From CAWIJK01 sp963836375 (GTDB lineage: Bacteria > Actinomycetota > Acidimicrobiia > Acidimicrobiales > RAAP-2): DNA of 64,000 nucleotides. Of this stretch, positions 45,589 through 55,367 are shown piece by piece. The notes beneath the pieces were generated by a model. The model had not been told where the DNA came from, ran no database searches, and worked only from the letters and a program-made list of their open reading frames with translations. Made by a program: the position numbers and the translations under genes. The stretch is taken from contig CAWIJK010000002.1 in the NCBI GenBank assembly GCA_963836375.1, positions 558,001 through 622,000 on the forward strand. The letters run 5' to 3'. The number at the start of each line of letters is the position of its first letter. The stretch's first letter is position 1.

Positions 45589-46638
45589 ATGGACATCAGA
45601 GAACTCCTCGGCGACGAAGCCGACTCCCTCCTCGGCCACGAGGCCAAAGCCTTCCCTGCCGAGGGCCTGGTGCTCCCGGGGCCCGACTTCGTGGACCGGG
45701 TCTTCAGCCAGTCGGACCGGTCGCCGGCGGTCCTGCGGAACCTGGCCAAGGTCTACAACCACGGACGGCTCGGGGGTACCGGGTACCTCTCGATCCTCCC
45801 GGTGGACCAGGGGATCGAGCATTCGGCCGGAGCGAGCTTCGCCAAGAACCCCCTCTACTTCGACCCGGCGAACCTCTGCGAGCTGGCGCTGGCCGGAGAA
45901 TGCAGCGCCATCGCCACGACGCTCGGAGGCCTCGGGATCGTGTCGCGCAAGTACGCCGACAAGATCCCGTTCATCGTCAAGCTCAACCACAACGATTTCC
46001 TGCACTACCCGAACACCTACGACCAGGTCATGTTCGCCACGACCCGCCAGGCGATCGACCTCGGTGCGGTCGCCGTCGGGGCCACCGTCTACTACGGCTC
46101 CGAGCAGTCTGACCGCCAGATCCACGAGGTCTCCGAGGCGTTCGCCGAGGCTCACCGCAACGGGCTGTTCACCGTGCTCTGGTGCTATCTGCGGAACTCG
46201 GCCTTCAAGAAGGACGGCGTCGACTACCACGTCTCGGCAGATCTGACCGGCCAGGCCAACCACATGGGTGTGACCATTGAGGCGGACATCATCAAGCAGA
46301 AGCAGGCCGAGAACAACGGTGGCTACAACGCGCTCGGCTTCGGCAAGACCGATCCGTTGGTCTACGACCAGTTGACCACCGACCACCCGATCGACCTCAC
46401 CCGCTGGCAGGTGGTCAACTGCTACGCCGGCCGGATCGGGCTCATCAACTCGGGCGGGGAGTCCAAGGGGGACACCGACCTGGCCCAGGCGGTGCGCACC
46501 GCCGTCATCAACAAGCGGGCCGGCGGCCAAGGCCTGATCGTCGGCCGCAAGTCGTTCCAGCGCCCGATGGGCGAGGGCGCGGCGCTGATCCATGCCATCC
46601 AGGACGTGTTCTTGGATCCGGGGATCACCATCGCCTGA
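45589..46638 (+). CDS. fbaB: Class I fructose-bisphosphate aldolase (DhnA/FbaB type)
   Basis: Cleaves or forms fructose-1,6-bisphosphate through a Schiff base. 349 aa. YLSILPVDQGIEHSAGASF and FIVKLNHNDFLHYP match archaeal-type/FbaB aldolases; the catalytic Lys is expected at the barrel strand near EADIIKQKQ. LIVGRKSFQRP is close to the C-terminal phosphate site. ATG 45589 stands six bases after TAGGCT (45577-45582), a leaderless pattern. Confidence 0.9.
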   Translation: MDIRELLGDEADSLLGHEAKAFPAEGLVLPGPDFVDRVFSQSDRSPAVLRNLAKVYNHGRLGGTGYLSILPVDQGIEHSAGASFAKNPLYFDPANLCELALAGECSAIATTLGGLGIVSRKYADKIPFIVKLNHNDFLHYPNTYDQVMFATTRQAIDLGAVAVGATVYYGSEQSDRQIHEVSEAFAEAHRNGLFTVLWCYLRNSAFKKDGVDYHVSADLTGQANHMGVTIEADIIKQKQAENNGGYNALGFGKTDPLVYDQLTTDHPIDLTRWQVVNCYAGRIGLINSGGESKGDTDLAQAVRTAVINKRAGGQGLIVGRKSFQRPMGEGAALIHAIQDVFLDPGITIA

Positions 46639-46847
46639 CCGGGCGGCGCCACCGGCGGCCAGACCTCGGACCTCGAAGCCCGGCGCAGGCCCCTGTGGGG
46701 CGGGCGGTATGCTCGACCGGGGAACGACACATGGGCCGGGCGGCCTGGGCGTCGGTCAGTGGGGCGGGGAACCGCAGTCCCGGTGATGGGCACGTGAGCG
46801 GCCGGGGGCCCGCCGACGCCGGCAGAGAGAACGAGACGAGGCAGCGC

Positions 46848-48722
46848 GTGGCAACGGGGACTGAGCAGACACCGGAGCAGCTCGACCGGGTCGTCATCCG
46901 GTTCGCCGGGGACAGCGGCGACGGGATGCAGTTGACCGGGGACCGGTTCACCACCTCGAGCGCCCTGATGGGCAACGACCTGTCGACGTTCCCGGACTTC
47001 CCGGCCGAGATCCGGGCCCCGGCCGGCACCATGGCCGGGGTGTCGGCTTTCCAGGTCCACATCTCGGACCACGACATCCTGACCCCTGGCGACAGCCCCA
47101 ACGTCTTGGTGGCGATGAACCCAGCCGCCCTGCGAGCCAACATCGGGGTGCTGGGCAAGGGCGCCACCCTGATCGTGAACGTCGACGCGTTCGACGAGCG
47201 GAGCCTCACCAAGGCCGGCTACGACTCGAACCCACTGACCGACGGCTCGCTCGGGAGCTACATCGTCTACGAGGTGCCCATGACCTCGATCACCAAGGAG
47301 GTCTGCAAGGAGGCCGGGGTGAAGCCCCGCGACGCCGAGCGCTCGAAGAACTTCTTCGCCCTCGGACTGGTCAGCTGGCTCTACACACGTCCCACCGACC
47401 CCACCATCGAATGGATCGAGAAGCGATTCGCCGAGCGACCGCAGGTGGCCGAGGCCAACACCCGGGCCTTCCGGGCCGGGTTCCACTTCGGCGAGACGGC
47501 CGAGCTCTTCGAATCGAACTACGAGGTGCGCCCGGCCAGCTTCCCACCCGGCGAGTACGTCCAGGTGACCGGGAACCAGGCCCTGGCCTGGGGCTTGATC
47601 GCCGGAGCGAAGCTGGCCGGGGTGCCGTTGTTCTTGGGCAGCTACCCGATCACCCCGGCCTCGGACATCCTCCACGAGCTCTCCCGTCGCAAGGAGTTCG
47701 GCGTGCGGACCTTCCAGGCCGAGGACGAGATCGCCGGGATCGGGGCCGCCCTCGGGGCCGCCTTCGGGGGTTCGCTCGGGGTCACCACCACCAGCGGCCC
47801 GGGGCTCGACCTCAAGTCCGAGACCTTGGGGCTGGCGGTGAACCTCGAACTGCCGCTGCTCCTAGTCGACGTCCAGCGGGGCGGGCCCTCGACCGGCCTG
47901 CCGACCAAGACCGAACAGGCCGATCTGCTGCACGCCATGTTCGGGCGCCACGGCGAGGCACCGCTGCCGATCGTGGCCGCCCAGACCCCCGCGCACTGTT
48001 TCGAAGCGGCGATTGAGGCCATCCGCCTGGCCATCAAGTACCGCACCCCGGTGATCCTCCTCTCCGACGGCTATCTGGCCAACGGCGCCGAGCCGTGGCG
48101 CCTGCCCGACGTCGACGCCCTGGCCCCGATCGACCCGGACTTCGCCACCGAGACCAACCACACCGAGGCCGACGGGACGCCCAGGTTCTGGCCCTACATC
48201 CGTGACGAGACGACCCTGGCCCGGCCCTGGGCGCCGCCCGGGATCCCCGGCCTCGAGCATCGCATCGGCGGCCTCGAGAAGGCCGACGGCTCGGGCAACG
48301 TCTCGTACGACCCGGCCAACCACGAGCGGATGGTCCACCTCCGGGCGGCCAAGATCGCCGGGATCGCCCGGGACATTCCCGGGGTCGAGGTCGACGACGA
48401 GACCGGTGACGCCGAGGTGCTGGTGATCGGCTGGGGGTCGACCTTCGGGGCCATCGCCGCCGGGGTGCGCCGGGTCCGGGCCCGGGGCAAGAAGGTGGCC
48501 CACGCCCATCTGGTCCACCTGAACCCCTTCCCGGCTGACCTGGGCCAGGTGATCGGCCGCTACCGGCGGGTGTTGGTGCCTGAGGTGAACCTCGGCCAGC
48601 TCTCGGTGCTCTTGCGGGCCGAGTTCCTGGTCGACGCCCAGTCCCTCAACAAGATGCAGGGGGTTCCCTTCCGGGCCGCCGAGATCGAGACCGCCATCTT
48701 GAACCTGGTCGAAGGAGCATGA
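46848..48722 (+). CDS. korA: 2-oxoacid:ferredoxin oxidoreductase, fused gamma-alpha subunit
   Basis: Oxidatively decarboxylates 2-oxoglutarate (or another 2-oxoacid) with CoA, reducing ferredoxin. 624 aa. The gamma domain comes first (RVVIRFAGDSGDGMQLTGDRF shows only in part: GDSGDGMQLTGDRF; then FPDFPAEIRAPAGT). The alpha domain follows with GSYPITPASDILHELS, GPGLDLKSE and DVQRGGPSTGLPTKTEQ. Upstream starts (46695, 46731, 46794) would add unconserved residues; GTG 46848 has a GAGG site. Probable promoter TATGCT (46708-46713). A homolog is used instead of OGDH in some actinobacteria. Confidence 0.92.
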   Translation: MATGTEQTPEQLDRVVIRFAGDSGDGMQLTGDRFTTSSALMGNDLSTFPDFPAEIRAPAGTMAGVSAFQVHISDHDILTPGDSPNVLVAMNPAALRANIGVLGKGATLIVNVDAFDERSLTKAGYDSNPLTDGSLGSYIVYEVPMTSITKEVCKEAGVKPRDAERSKNFFALGLVSWLYTRPTDPTIEWIEKRFAERPQVAEANTRAFRAGFHFGETAELFESNYEVRPASFPPGEYVQVTGNQALAWGLIAGAKLAGVPLFLGSYPITPASDILHELSRRKEFGVRTFQAEDEIAGIGAALGAAFGGSLGVTTTSGPGLDLKSETLGLAVNLELPLLLVDVQRGGPSTGLPTKTEQADLLHAMFGRHGEAPLPIVAAQTPAHCFEAAIEAIRLAIKYRTPVILLSDGYLANGAEPWRLPDVDALAPIDPDFATETNHTEADGTPRFWPYIRDETTLARPWAPPGIPGLEHRIGGLEKADGSGNVSYDPANHERMVHLRAAKIAGIARDIPGVEVDDETGDAEVLVIGWGSTFGAIAAGVRRVRARGKKVAHAHLVHLNPFPADLGQVIGRYRRVLVPEVNLGQLSVLLRAEFLVDAQSLNKMQGVPFRAAEIETAILNLVEGA

Positions 48723-49744
48723 TGACCACGACCGCCGTCCCCGCCACCACCCGCAAGGACTGGACCAGCGACCAGGAGGTGCGCTGGTGCCCGGGCTGCG
48801 GGGACTACTCGATCCTGGCCGCCGTCCAGATGCTCATGCCCGACCTCGAGGTGCGGCGCGAGAGCACGGTGTTCCTCTCGGGCATCGGCTGTGCCGCCCG
48901 CTTCCCCTACTACATGAACACCTACGGCCTGCACTCGATCCACGGTCGGGCGCCGGCCATCGCCACCGGCCTGGCCACAACCCGGCCCGACCTCGACGTG
49001 TGGGTGGTGACCGGAGACGGCGACGCCCTCTCGATCGGGGGCAACCACCTCATCCACGCGCTCCGGCGCAACGTCCGGCTCACCATCTTGATGTTCAACA
49101 ACCAGATCTACGGACTAACCAAGGGCCAGTACTCGCCCACCTCCGAGGTGGCCAAGGTCACCAAGTCCACCCCGTTCGGGTCGGTCGATGCACCCTTCAA
49201 CCCGATCAGCCTGGCGCTCGGGGCCGAGGCCTCCTTCGTGGCCCGGACCCACGACATGGACCGCAACCACATGCAAGAGGTGTTCCGGCGGGCCCACCAG
49301 CACAACGGGGCCGCCTTCGTCGAGGTGTACCAGAACTGCAACGTCTTCAACGACGGCGCCTTCGAGAAGATCACCGGGCGTGACGTGCGCTCGTCGATGC
49401 TCATCCCACTCTTGCACGGTGAGCCGATCCGCTTCGGCGCCGAGGGCGAGCGCGGGGTGGTGCAGCGTCCCGACGGGCGCCTCGAGATCGTCGACGTGGC
49501 AGACGTGGGGGAGGACGCCCTCTTGGTCCACGACGAGACCAGGGACGATCCAAGCCTGGCCTTCGCCCTCTCCCGGTTGTCCCACGGTCCCTACGAACCG
49601 ACGCCCATCGGGGTGTTCCGGTCCGTCGAGCGCTCCGAGTACGGAGCCGAGATGTCGCGCCAGATCGTCGACGCCCAGGAGCGCAAGGGCCCGGGCGACC
49701 TGGCCTCCCTCCTGCGCTCGGGCTCGAGCTGGACGGTCGACTGA
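48722..49744 (+). CDS. korB: 2-oxoacid:ferredoxin oxidoreductase, beta subunit
   Basis: TPP-binding partner of KorA, 340 aa. WCPGCGDYSILAAVQ opens the fold; GDGDALSIGGNHLIHALRRN and NNQIYGLTKGQYSPTS form the TPP/Mg motif (GDG...NN). ATG 48722 overlaps the korA stop and is better spaced from AAGGAG than ATG 48719. Lack of a separate ferredoxin domain implies external ferredoxin. Convergent with the DUF1015 gene. Confidence 0.93.
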   Translation: MTTTAVPATTRKDWTSDQEVRWCPGCGDYSILAAVQMLMPDLEVRRESTVFLSGIGCAARFPYYMNTYGLHSIHGRAPAIATGLATTRPDLDVWVVTGDGDALSIGGNHLIHALRRNVRLTILMFNNQIYGLTKGQYSPTSEVAKVTKSTPFGSVDAPFNPISLALGAEASFVARTHDMDRNHMQEVFRRAHQHNGAAFVEVYQNCNVFNDGAFEKITGRDVRSSMLIPLLHGEPIRFGAEGERGVVQRPDGRLEIVDVADVGEDALLVHDETRDDPSLAFALSRLSHGPYEPTPIGVFRSVERSEYGAEMSRQIVDAQERKGPGDLASLLRSGSSWTVD

Positions 49745-49762
49745 GCGGGGGTTCCCGGACCC

Positions 49763-50959
49763 TCAGTGGTCCAAGGAGCGGAAGACCATCCCGGTGCGGG
49801 GTTTGGGGCTGAAATAGGTCGTCTTGGGGGGCATCTTGCGCCGGGCGTCGGCCCACTCGGCGATCTGGGCCACGCTGACCGGGCGCAGGAGGACCGCGGC
49901 CTGGGCCTGACCGGACTCCACGGCGGCGAACGCCTCGCGCCAGGTGTGCTGGTGGGTGCTGGTGTGGGGGATGTCGCGCATGGCCAGCTCGATGAAACTC
50001 GAGTCGAGGTCGCTGCCGGCCGCCTCGCTCAGCTCGGGCCGGGGCGTCAGCATCCAGGCCCCCCCGGGGGTGAGCAGGGCCAGGGACTGGGAGTCGCCGA
50101 GGGCGCCGACCACCCGCTCGGTGGCGTCGCCGGCCCGCACCACGTCGAACCACTTGTGGAACCCCGCCGGCAGATCGACATCTGCGGGCAGGTCGGTGAA
50201 GGTGCGGTGGATCGGGCCGACGGTCAGCTGGTCCTCGGCCAGCTCCACCACCAGGGCCAGCACCAGGTCGTGGGGACCGGGCCGGTCGCCGTTGGCCGCC
50301 CTCACCTCGCGCTGGAACGTGCGGGCCGTCTCGTAGCGGTGGTGGCCGTCGGCGATGACGACCGGGGCCGACGCCACGGCGCGCCCGACGGCGTCGATCA
50401 CGTCGGGCTCGTCGAGCACCCAGAGCTCGTGGCGGACGCCGTCGTCGTCGAAGGCGTCGAGCAGGGGCGGCTCGATCGGCTCGAAGGTGGCGGTCAGTCC
50501 CTGGGCCAGCGAGAGGCCCCAGATCGGCGAGAGGTTGGCCCGCGTCGCCCTGAGCAGGTCGAGGCGGTCGCTCTTGGGCTTGGGCAGGGTCTGCTCGTGG
50601 GGCAGCACGTCGCTGTCGGGTCCGGGCTCGGCCAACCCGAGGGCGCCGAGCACGCCGGTCGTCCGCTGGCCATCGGCCAGGGTCATCCGGTAGGGGTAGA
50701 GCGACGGGGTCTCGTCGGGGACCACCACGCCGCGCTCGAGCCACGAGGCCAGCAGCTCGGCCGCCAGCTCGTAGCGGTCCCGGCCGGCCCGCAGGTCCGG
50801 CTCGGGCAGCTCGAGGCGCACCGAGTTGTAGGGCGAGCGGCTGACCAGGTGGACCCGCTCGGCCGAGCTGATGACGTCGTAGGGGGGCGCGATCACCTGG
50901 TCGATCCGGACCCGCTCGGGGTCGTAGCGCAGGCCCCTGAACGGCTCGAAGCGCGGCAC
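49763..50959 (-). CDS. DUF1015 family protein
   Basis: 398 aa. VPRFEPFRGLRYDP, VIAPPYDVIS and SRSPYNSVRLELP at the N-terminus, then VIADGHHRYETARTF and MPPKTTYFSPKPRTGMVFRSL at the end, are the DUF1015 hallmarks. Function unknown, sometimes linked to serine or phosphonate metabolism. GTG 50959 is six bases after CAGGCT on the minus strand. The frame extends far upstream as shadow of the pgsA region. Confidence 0.85.
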   Translation of the reverse strand: MPRFEPFRGLRYDPERVRIDQVIAPPYDVISSAERVHLVSRSPYNSVRLELPEPDLRAGRDRYELAAELLASWLERGVVVPDETPSLYPYRMTLADGQRTTGVLGALGLAEPGPDSDVLPHEQTLPKPKSDRLDLLRATRANLSPIWGLSLAQGLTATFEPIEPPLLDAFDDDGVRHELWVLDEPDVIDAVGRAVASAPVVIADGHHRYETARTFQREVRAANGDRPGPHDLVLALVVELAEDQLTVGPIHRTFTDLPADVDLPAGFHKWFDVVRAGDATERVVGALGDSQSLALLTPGGAWMLTPRPELSEAAGSDLDSSFIELAMRDIPHTSTHQHTWREAFAAVESGQAQAAVLLRPVSVAQIAEWADARRKMPPKTTYFSPKPRTGMVFRSLDH

Positions 50960-51034
50960 CGGCCCAGCCTGGCACACCACGCCAGGGGGCGTGCCGGTCC
51001 AGACGCCTCGCGGGGGCGACCGTAGACTCGGACC

Positions 51035-51796
51035 GTGGCCACCCCCGAACCCTCGGCGCAGCCAGAGGCCCTGGCGCCCCGGACGCCGACCGCCCGGTCC
51101 CGCACCGGGGCCACCGGTGTGCCCGGGCGAGCGGCGGCGGTCGAGCCGGGGGCGGTCGAGCCGGGGGCGGTCGAGCCCGCGCCGGTCGAGCCCGGACTCG
51201 ACCGGGTCTTCACCGCTCCCAACGTCATCACCATGGTGCGTCTGGCCTGCATTCCGCTGCTGGTCTGGCTCCTCTTCGGGGCCCACCGGCAGACGGCGGC
51301 CGCGGTGCTGCTGGCCGTGCTCGGGGCGACCGACTGGGTCGACGGGTTCGTGGCCCGCCGCTACCACCAGGTCACGACCCTCGGCAAGGTGCTGGACCCG
51401 GCGGCCGACCGACTCTTGGTGGGCACGGCGGTGATCGCCACCATGGTCTACGGGGCGGTGCCCCTGTGGTTCGGCATCGCCACCATCGCCCGGGAGGTCC
51501 TCGTCGCCGGCACGGTGCTGGTGCTGGCCGCCCTCGGGGCCAAGCGGATCGACGTGCTGTGGGTCGGCAAGGCCGGCACCTTCGGCCTCATGTTCGCCTA
51601 CCCGGCCTTCCTGCTCAGCTACGGGACCGCCGACTGGCAGGTGCCGTTCCGCTGGTTCGCCTGGTTCGCCGGGATCGTGGGTCTGACCCTGGCGTGGATC
51701 GCCGCGGTGGCGTACCTGGTCCCGGCCCGCCGGGCCCTGGCCGAGGGCCGCCGGGCCCGGGCAGCGTCGGGACGGACCAAGGAGGTGGGCGCGTGA
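51035..51796 (+). CDS. pgsA: CDP-diacylglycerol-glycerol-3-P phosphatidyltransferase family protein
   Basis: Integral membrane enzyme that makes phosphatidylglycerol phosphate or a related phospholipid. 253 aa. The CDP-alcohol signature D-G-x2-A-R-x8-G-x3-D-x3-D is DGFVARRYHQVTTLGKVLDPAAD. About five to six membrane helices follow. The first 55 residues are hydrophilic with a VEPGA tandem repeat. GTG 51035 is six bases after TAGACT (51023-51028). The stop overlaps the next gene. Confidence 0.88.
   Translation: MATPEPSAQPEALAPRTPTARSRTGATGVPGRAAAVEPGAVEPGAVEPAPVEPGLDRVFTAPNVITMVRLACIPLLVWLLFGAHRQTAAAVLLAVLGATDWVDGFVARRYHQVTTLGKVLDPAADRLLVGTAVIATMVYGAVPLWFGIATIAREVLVAGTVLVLAALGAKRIDVLWVGKAGTFGLMFAYPAFLLSYGTADWQVPFRWFAWFAGIVGLTLAWIAAVAYLVPARRALAEGRRARAASGRTKEVGA
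51137..51196 (+). repeat. 15-base tandem repeat inside pgsA
   Basis: About four copies (three close, the last degenerate) of gcggtcgagccgggg encode AVEPG. In frame, so only the length of the disordered N-terminus would vary. Confidence 0.75.
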
Positions 51797-54280
51797 AGGC
51801 GGTGATCATGGCCGGGGGAGAGGGGACCAGGCTCCGCCCGCTCACCTCCAACCAGCCCAAGCCGATGCTGCCGATGGCCAACCGCCCGATGATGGAGCAC
51901 GTCGTCGGCCTGCTCCGCCAGCACGGCATCACCGACATCGTGGTGACCGTGGCCTTCATGGCCAACGCCATCCGCAGCTACTTCGACGACGGCTCCGAGC
52001 TCGGGGTCCGCATGGTCTACGCCACCGAGGAGACCCCGCTCGGCACGGCCGGATCGGTGCTCAACGCCCGGGACGAGCTGGACGAGCGTTTCGTGGTGAT
52101 CTCCGGTGACGTCCTGACCGACATCGACGTGAGCCGGGTCGTCAGCTTCCACCAGGACAAGGGCGCGTTGGCCACCATCTCACTCGTGTCGGTCGAGAAC
52201 CCCCTCGAATTCGGCATCGTGATCACCAACGAGGACGGCTCGATCGAGCGCTTCTTGGAGAAGCCGACCTGGGGCCAGGTCTTCAGCGACACGATCAACA
52301 CCGGCATCTACGTGCTCGAGCCCGAGATCTTCGACTTCATCCCCGAGGGACGGTCGGTGGACTTCTCGGCCGAGGTCTTCCCGGCCGTGCTCGCCGCCGG
52401 CCGTCCCATCTACGGCTGTGTCTCGGAGGGTTACTGGGAGGACGTCGGGACCATCGAGGCCTACCTCAAGGCCCACCAGGACATCTTGGACGAAAAGGTT
52501 CAGGTCGAGATCGACGGGTTCCCACTGCGCCCGGGGGTGTGGCTGGGCAAGGGCTCGACGGTCGATCCGACGGCGGTGATCGGCGGCCCGGCCGTCATCG
52601 GGGACAACTGCTCGATCGGGGCCGGGGTGGTCCTGGGCGAGTACACGCACCCTCGGCTCGAACGTGCGCATCGCCGAGGGCGCCGAGGTGCGCCGGTCGG
52701 TGATCAGCGACAACGGCTACCTCGGGACCGGGGTCCGGGTCGAGGGGGCCGTCGTGGCTCGCTCCTGCGACCTGCGTCCCGGCGCCCGCCTGGAGCCCGG
52801 CTCGGTGCTCGGGGAGGGTTGTTTGGTGGGCAGCCACGCCGAGATCCGGGCCGGCGTGAAGGTCTACCCGTTCAAGACGGTGGAGACCGGGGCGGTGGTC
52901 AACTCGTCGATCGTCTGGGAGTCCAAGGGCTCGCGCACCCTCTTCGGGCGCGACGGCGTGCGGGGCATCGCCAACGTCGACATGAGCCCCGAGCTGGCCG
53001 TACGTCTCTCGATGGCCTGGGCCTCGACCCTCGACCGCGGGGCCGCCATCACCGCCTCGAGGGACACCAGCCGGGCCGCCCGGGTGCTCAAGCGGGCCAT
53101 CATGGTGGGCTGCAACGCGGCCGGCGTCGACGTGGAGGACCTCGAGGTGGCCACCATCCCGGTGACCCGCCACCACGTCCACACCTCGTCGAGCCGAGGG
53201 GGGATCACCGTCCGCCTGGCCCCCGACGACCCCCAGTCGGTGGTCCTGCGCTTCTTCGACCGCGAGGGCCTCGACATCGACGAGTCGGCCCAGCGCAAGG
53301 TCGAGCGGCTCTACCACCGCGAGGACTTCCGCCGGGTGCTGGCCGGCGAGATCGGCGACATGGACTTCCCCTCGCGGGCCGTCGAGCAGTACACGGCCGA
53401 CCTCATGGGGACCGTGGAGCTGACCGGCGCCCGTTCGGCCGGCTTCAAGATCGTGCTCGACCTGTCGTTCGGGTCGGCCAGCTTCGTGATGCCGAACCTG
53501 CTCTCCAAGCTCGACGCCGACGTGCTGGTGGTCAATCCCTACGCCCACACGGCGGGGATGATGTCGCTCGACCGCACCGCGAGCTCGGCGCGGGTCGCCG
53601 AGCTGGTCCGGGCCTCGGGCGCCCACCTCGGCGCGGTCGTGGACCCGAACGGCGAGCACCTCACCATCGTCGACGACGAGGGCACGGTGCTCTCCAACGA
53701 CGAGGCCCTCCTCGTCCTGCTGCGCCTGGTCGTCGAGACCCAGCCCGACCCGAGGGTGGCCCTGCCGGTCGCGGTGAGCCGGGCGGCCGAGGCCATCTGC
53801 GCCGAGGCCGGGGCGGCCATCACCTTCACCAAGCTGTCCTCGGCCCACCTGATGGACGTGGCCTCCCAGGGCGGGATCACCTTCGCCGCTAGCCAGTCGG
53901 GCGGGTTCATCTGGCCGGCCTTCCTCCCCGCCTACGACGCCACGGCCACCTTGGTGGAACTGGTCTCGATGCTCTCGGCCACCGGCCAGACCCTGTCCAA
54001 ACTGACCCACGCCCTGCCCCCGGTCCACATCGCCCACGAGGAAGTGATGACCCCCTGGGAGCTGAAGGGCCTGGTCATGCGCACCCTGGTCGAGCAGCTG
54101 GGGGACCGCGATCTCATCTTGATCGACGGCGTCAAGGTGCCCGAGGAGGGGGGCTGGGCCCTGGTGCTCCCCGACCCCGAGGAGCCGGTGACCCACGTCT
54201 GGGCCGAGGGCCCGAGCGACGCCTCGGCCCGGTCGCGGGCCGAGCAGTACGCCATCAGGATCCGCCAATTGCTGCGCTGA
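51793..54280 (+). CDS. Mannose-1-phosphate guanylyltransferase / phosphomannomutase fusion, frameshifted
   Basis: The N-terminal nucleotidyltransferase shows VIMAGGEGTRLRPLTSNQPK, then hexapeptide-repeat strands (VIGDNCSIGAGVVLGEYT). At about 52645-52652 the frame changes by one inserted base (after GEYT), and reading continues with LGSNVRIAEGAEVRRS, followed by the phosphohexomutase-like domain (TASRDTSRAARVLKRAIM; GGITFAASQSGGF near the end). Corrected length is 828 aa, the expected size for this actinobacterial fusion. Likely role: GDP-mannose supply. Start GTG 51793 overlaps pgsA. Confidence 0.82.
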
Positions 54281-54350
54281 CCCGGCGGGCCGCCGGGCGG
54301 CGGGGCGCGGCCTGGGAGTGGGGGTTGGCGGTCCGGTAGGGTCCGTGCCC

Positions 54351-54731
54351 ATGAACGTCCCCGACGAGCTCCGCTATTCGAGCGATCACGAATGGGCCCG
54401 GGCGGCCGGCAGCGTGGTCCGTGTCGGCATCACCGACTACGCGCAGGACGCGCTGGGCGACATCGTCTTCGTGGACCTGCCGGCGGTCGGCACGGAGCTG
54501 GCGACCGGCGCGACCCTCGGCGAAGTGGAGTCGACCAAGTCGGTGTCGGAGATCTACGCGCCGGTGTCCGGGAAGGTCGTCGCCGTGAACTCGGCGTTGG
54601 GCGACGCCCCCGAGGCGATGAACCAGGACCCCTACGGCGAGGGATGGATCGCCGAGATCGAGGTGGCAGACCCCGGTGTGCTCGACGCGTTGCTCGACGC
54701 GGCGGCCTACCGGGAATTGACCGACTCCTGA
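54351..54731 (+). CDS. gcvH: Glycine cleavage system H protein
   Basis: Lipoyl carrier of the glycine cleavage system, 126 aa. RYSSDHEWARA begins the fold, ITDYAQDALGDIVFVDLP follows, and the lipoylated Lys is in VESTKSVSEIYAPVSG. ATG 54351 is eight bases after TAGGGT (54337-54342); an in-frame GTG 54345 is less likely. It leads the conserved gcvH-garA-ftsR-DUF151 cluster (Rv1826-Rv1829 in M. tuberculosis). Confidence 0.94.
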   Translation: MNVPDELRYSSDHEWARAAGSVVRVGITDYAQDALGDIVFVDLPAVGTELATGATLGEVESTKSVSEIYAPVSGKVVAVNSALGDAPEAMNQDPYGEGWIAEIEVADPGVLDALLDAAAYRELTDS

Positions 54732-54817
54732 GAGGGTCGGCGGGTTGGCGGGGGGCGACGGGGCGGTCAGTGTGACCCCACGGCGCCCCGGGAATCGGGT
54801 GGGAAGGAGCGGCTACC

Positions 54818-55303
54818 GTGGGGGACGTGTACTGCCACAACTGCGGCCATCGCAACCCCGAGGGCGTGAACTTCTGCTCATCGTGCGGGACGGCGCTGCC
54901 GACCGGGACCGACGAGACCACCATCTCGCTCCAGCCGGTGGACGACCACGGGGAAACGGCCGACGAGGACCAGACGGTCACCCTGGTCGAGGTGGCCCGG
55001 GGAGAAGGCGTCCTGGTGGTCAAGCGGGGGCCCAACGTGGGGGCCCGCTACACCCTGGGCAACGAGATCACCCGGGCCGGCCGGCACCCCGAGAGCGACA
55101 TCTTCTTGGACGACATCACCGTCTCGCGTCGTCACGCCGAGATCGAGCGCCAGGCGGACGGCAAGGTGGTGATCAGGGACGTCGGCTCCCTGAACGGCAC
55201 CTACGTCAACCGAGAGCGCATCGAAGAGCAGACGCTCTCGGGGGGCGACGAGGTCCAGATCGGCAAGTTCAAGCTGGTCTACCTGGCTGCGGGGGACGAG
55301 TGA
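54818..55303 (+). CDS. garA: GarA/OdhI-like FHA protein with N-terminal zinc ribbon
   Basis: 161 aa. Residues 6-23 form a zinc ribbon (CHNCG...CSSCG). TDETTISL (32-38) contains the ETT phospho-acceptor motif of GarA/OdhI. The FHA domain (about 75-160) has RAGRHPESDIFLDDITVSRRHAEI and GSLNGTYVNRERI, with the conserved G-R, S-x2-H and N-G. In relatives the ETT is phosphorylated by PknB/PknG, and the protein inhibits 2-oxoglutarate-using enzymes. The gene order supports this role. GTG 54818 has an AGGAG site at good distance; GTG 54827 is the alternative. Confidence 0.85.
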   Translation: MGDVYCHNCGHRNPEGVNFCSSCGTALPTGTDETTISLQPVDDHGETADEDQTVTLVEVARGEGVLVVKRGPNVGARYTLGNEITRAGRHPESDIFLDDITVSRRHAEIERQADGKVVIRDVGSLNGTYVNRERIEEQTLSGGDEVQIGKFKLVYLAAGDE

Positions 55304-55367
55304 GGGCGGCCGGGCGCCTCGGGGTCCCCTCGGCCGGTCGCCGGGCCGCCTCACCGGGGGCGGCCCG

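Noticed and set aside
51137..51196. Possible CRISPR or other array in the pgsA repeats
   Set aside because: The unit is a 15-base in-frame tandem repeat without spacers. No CRISPR array or cas gene was found in the window.
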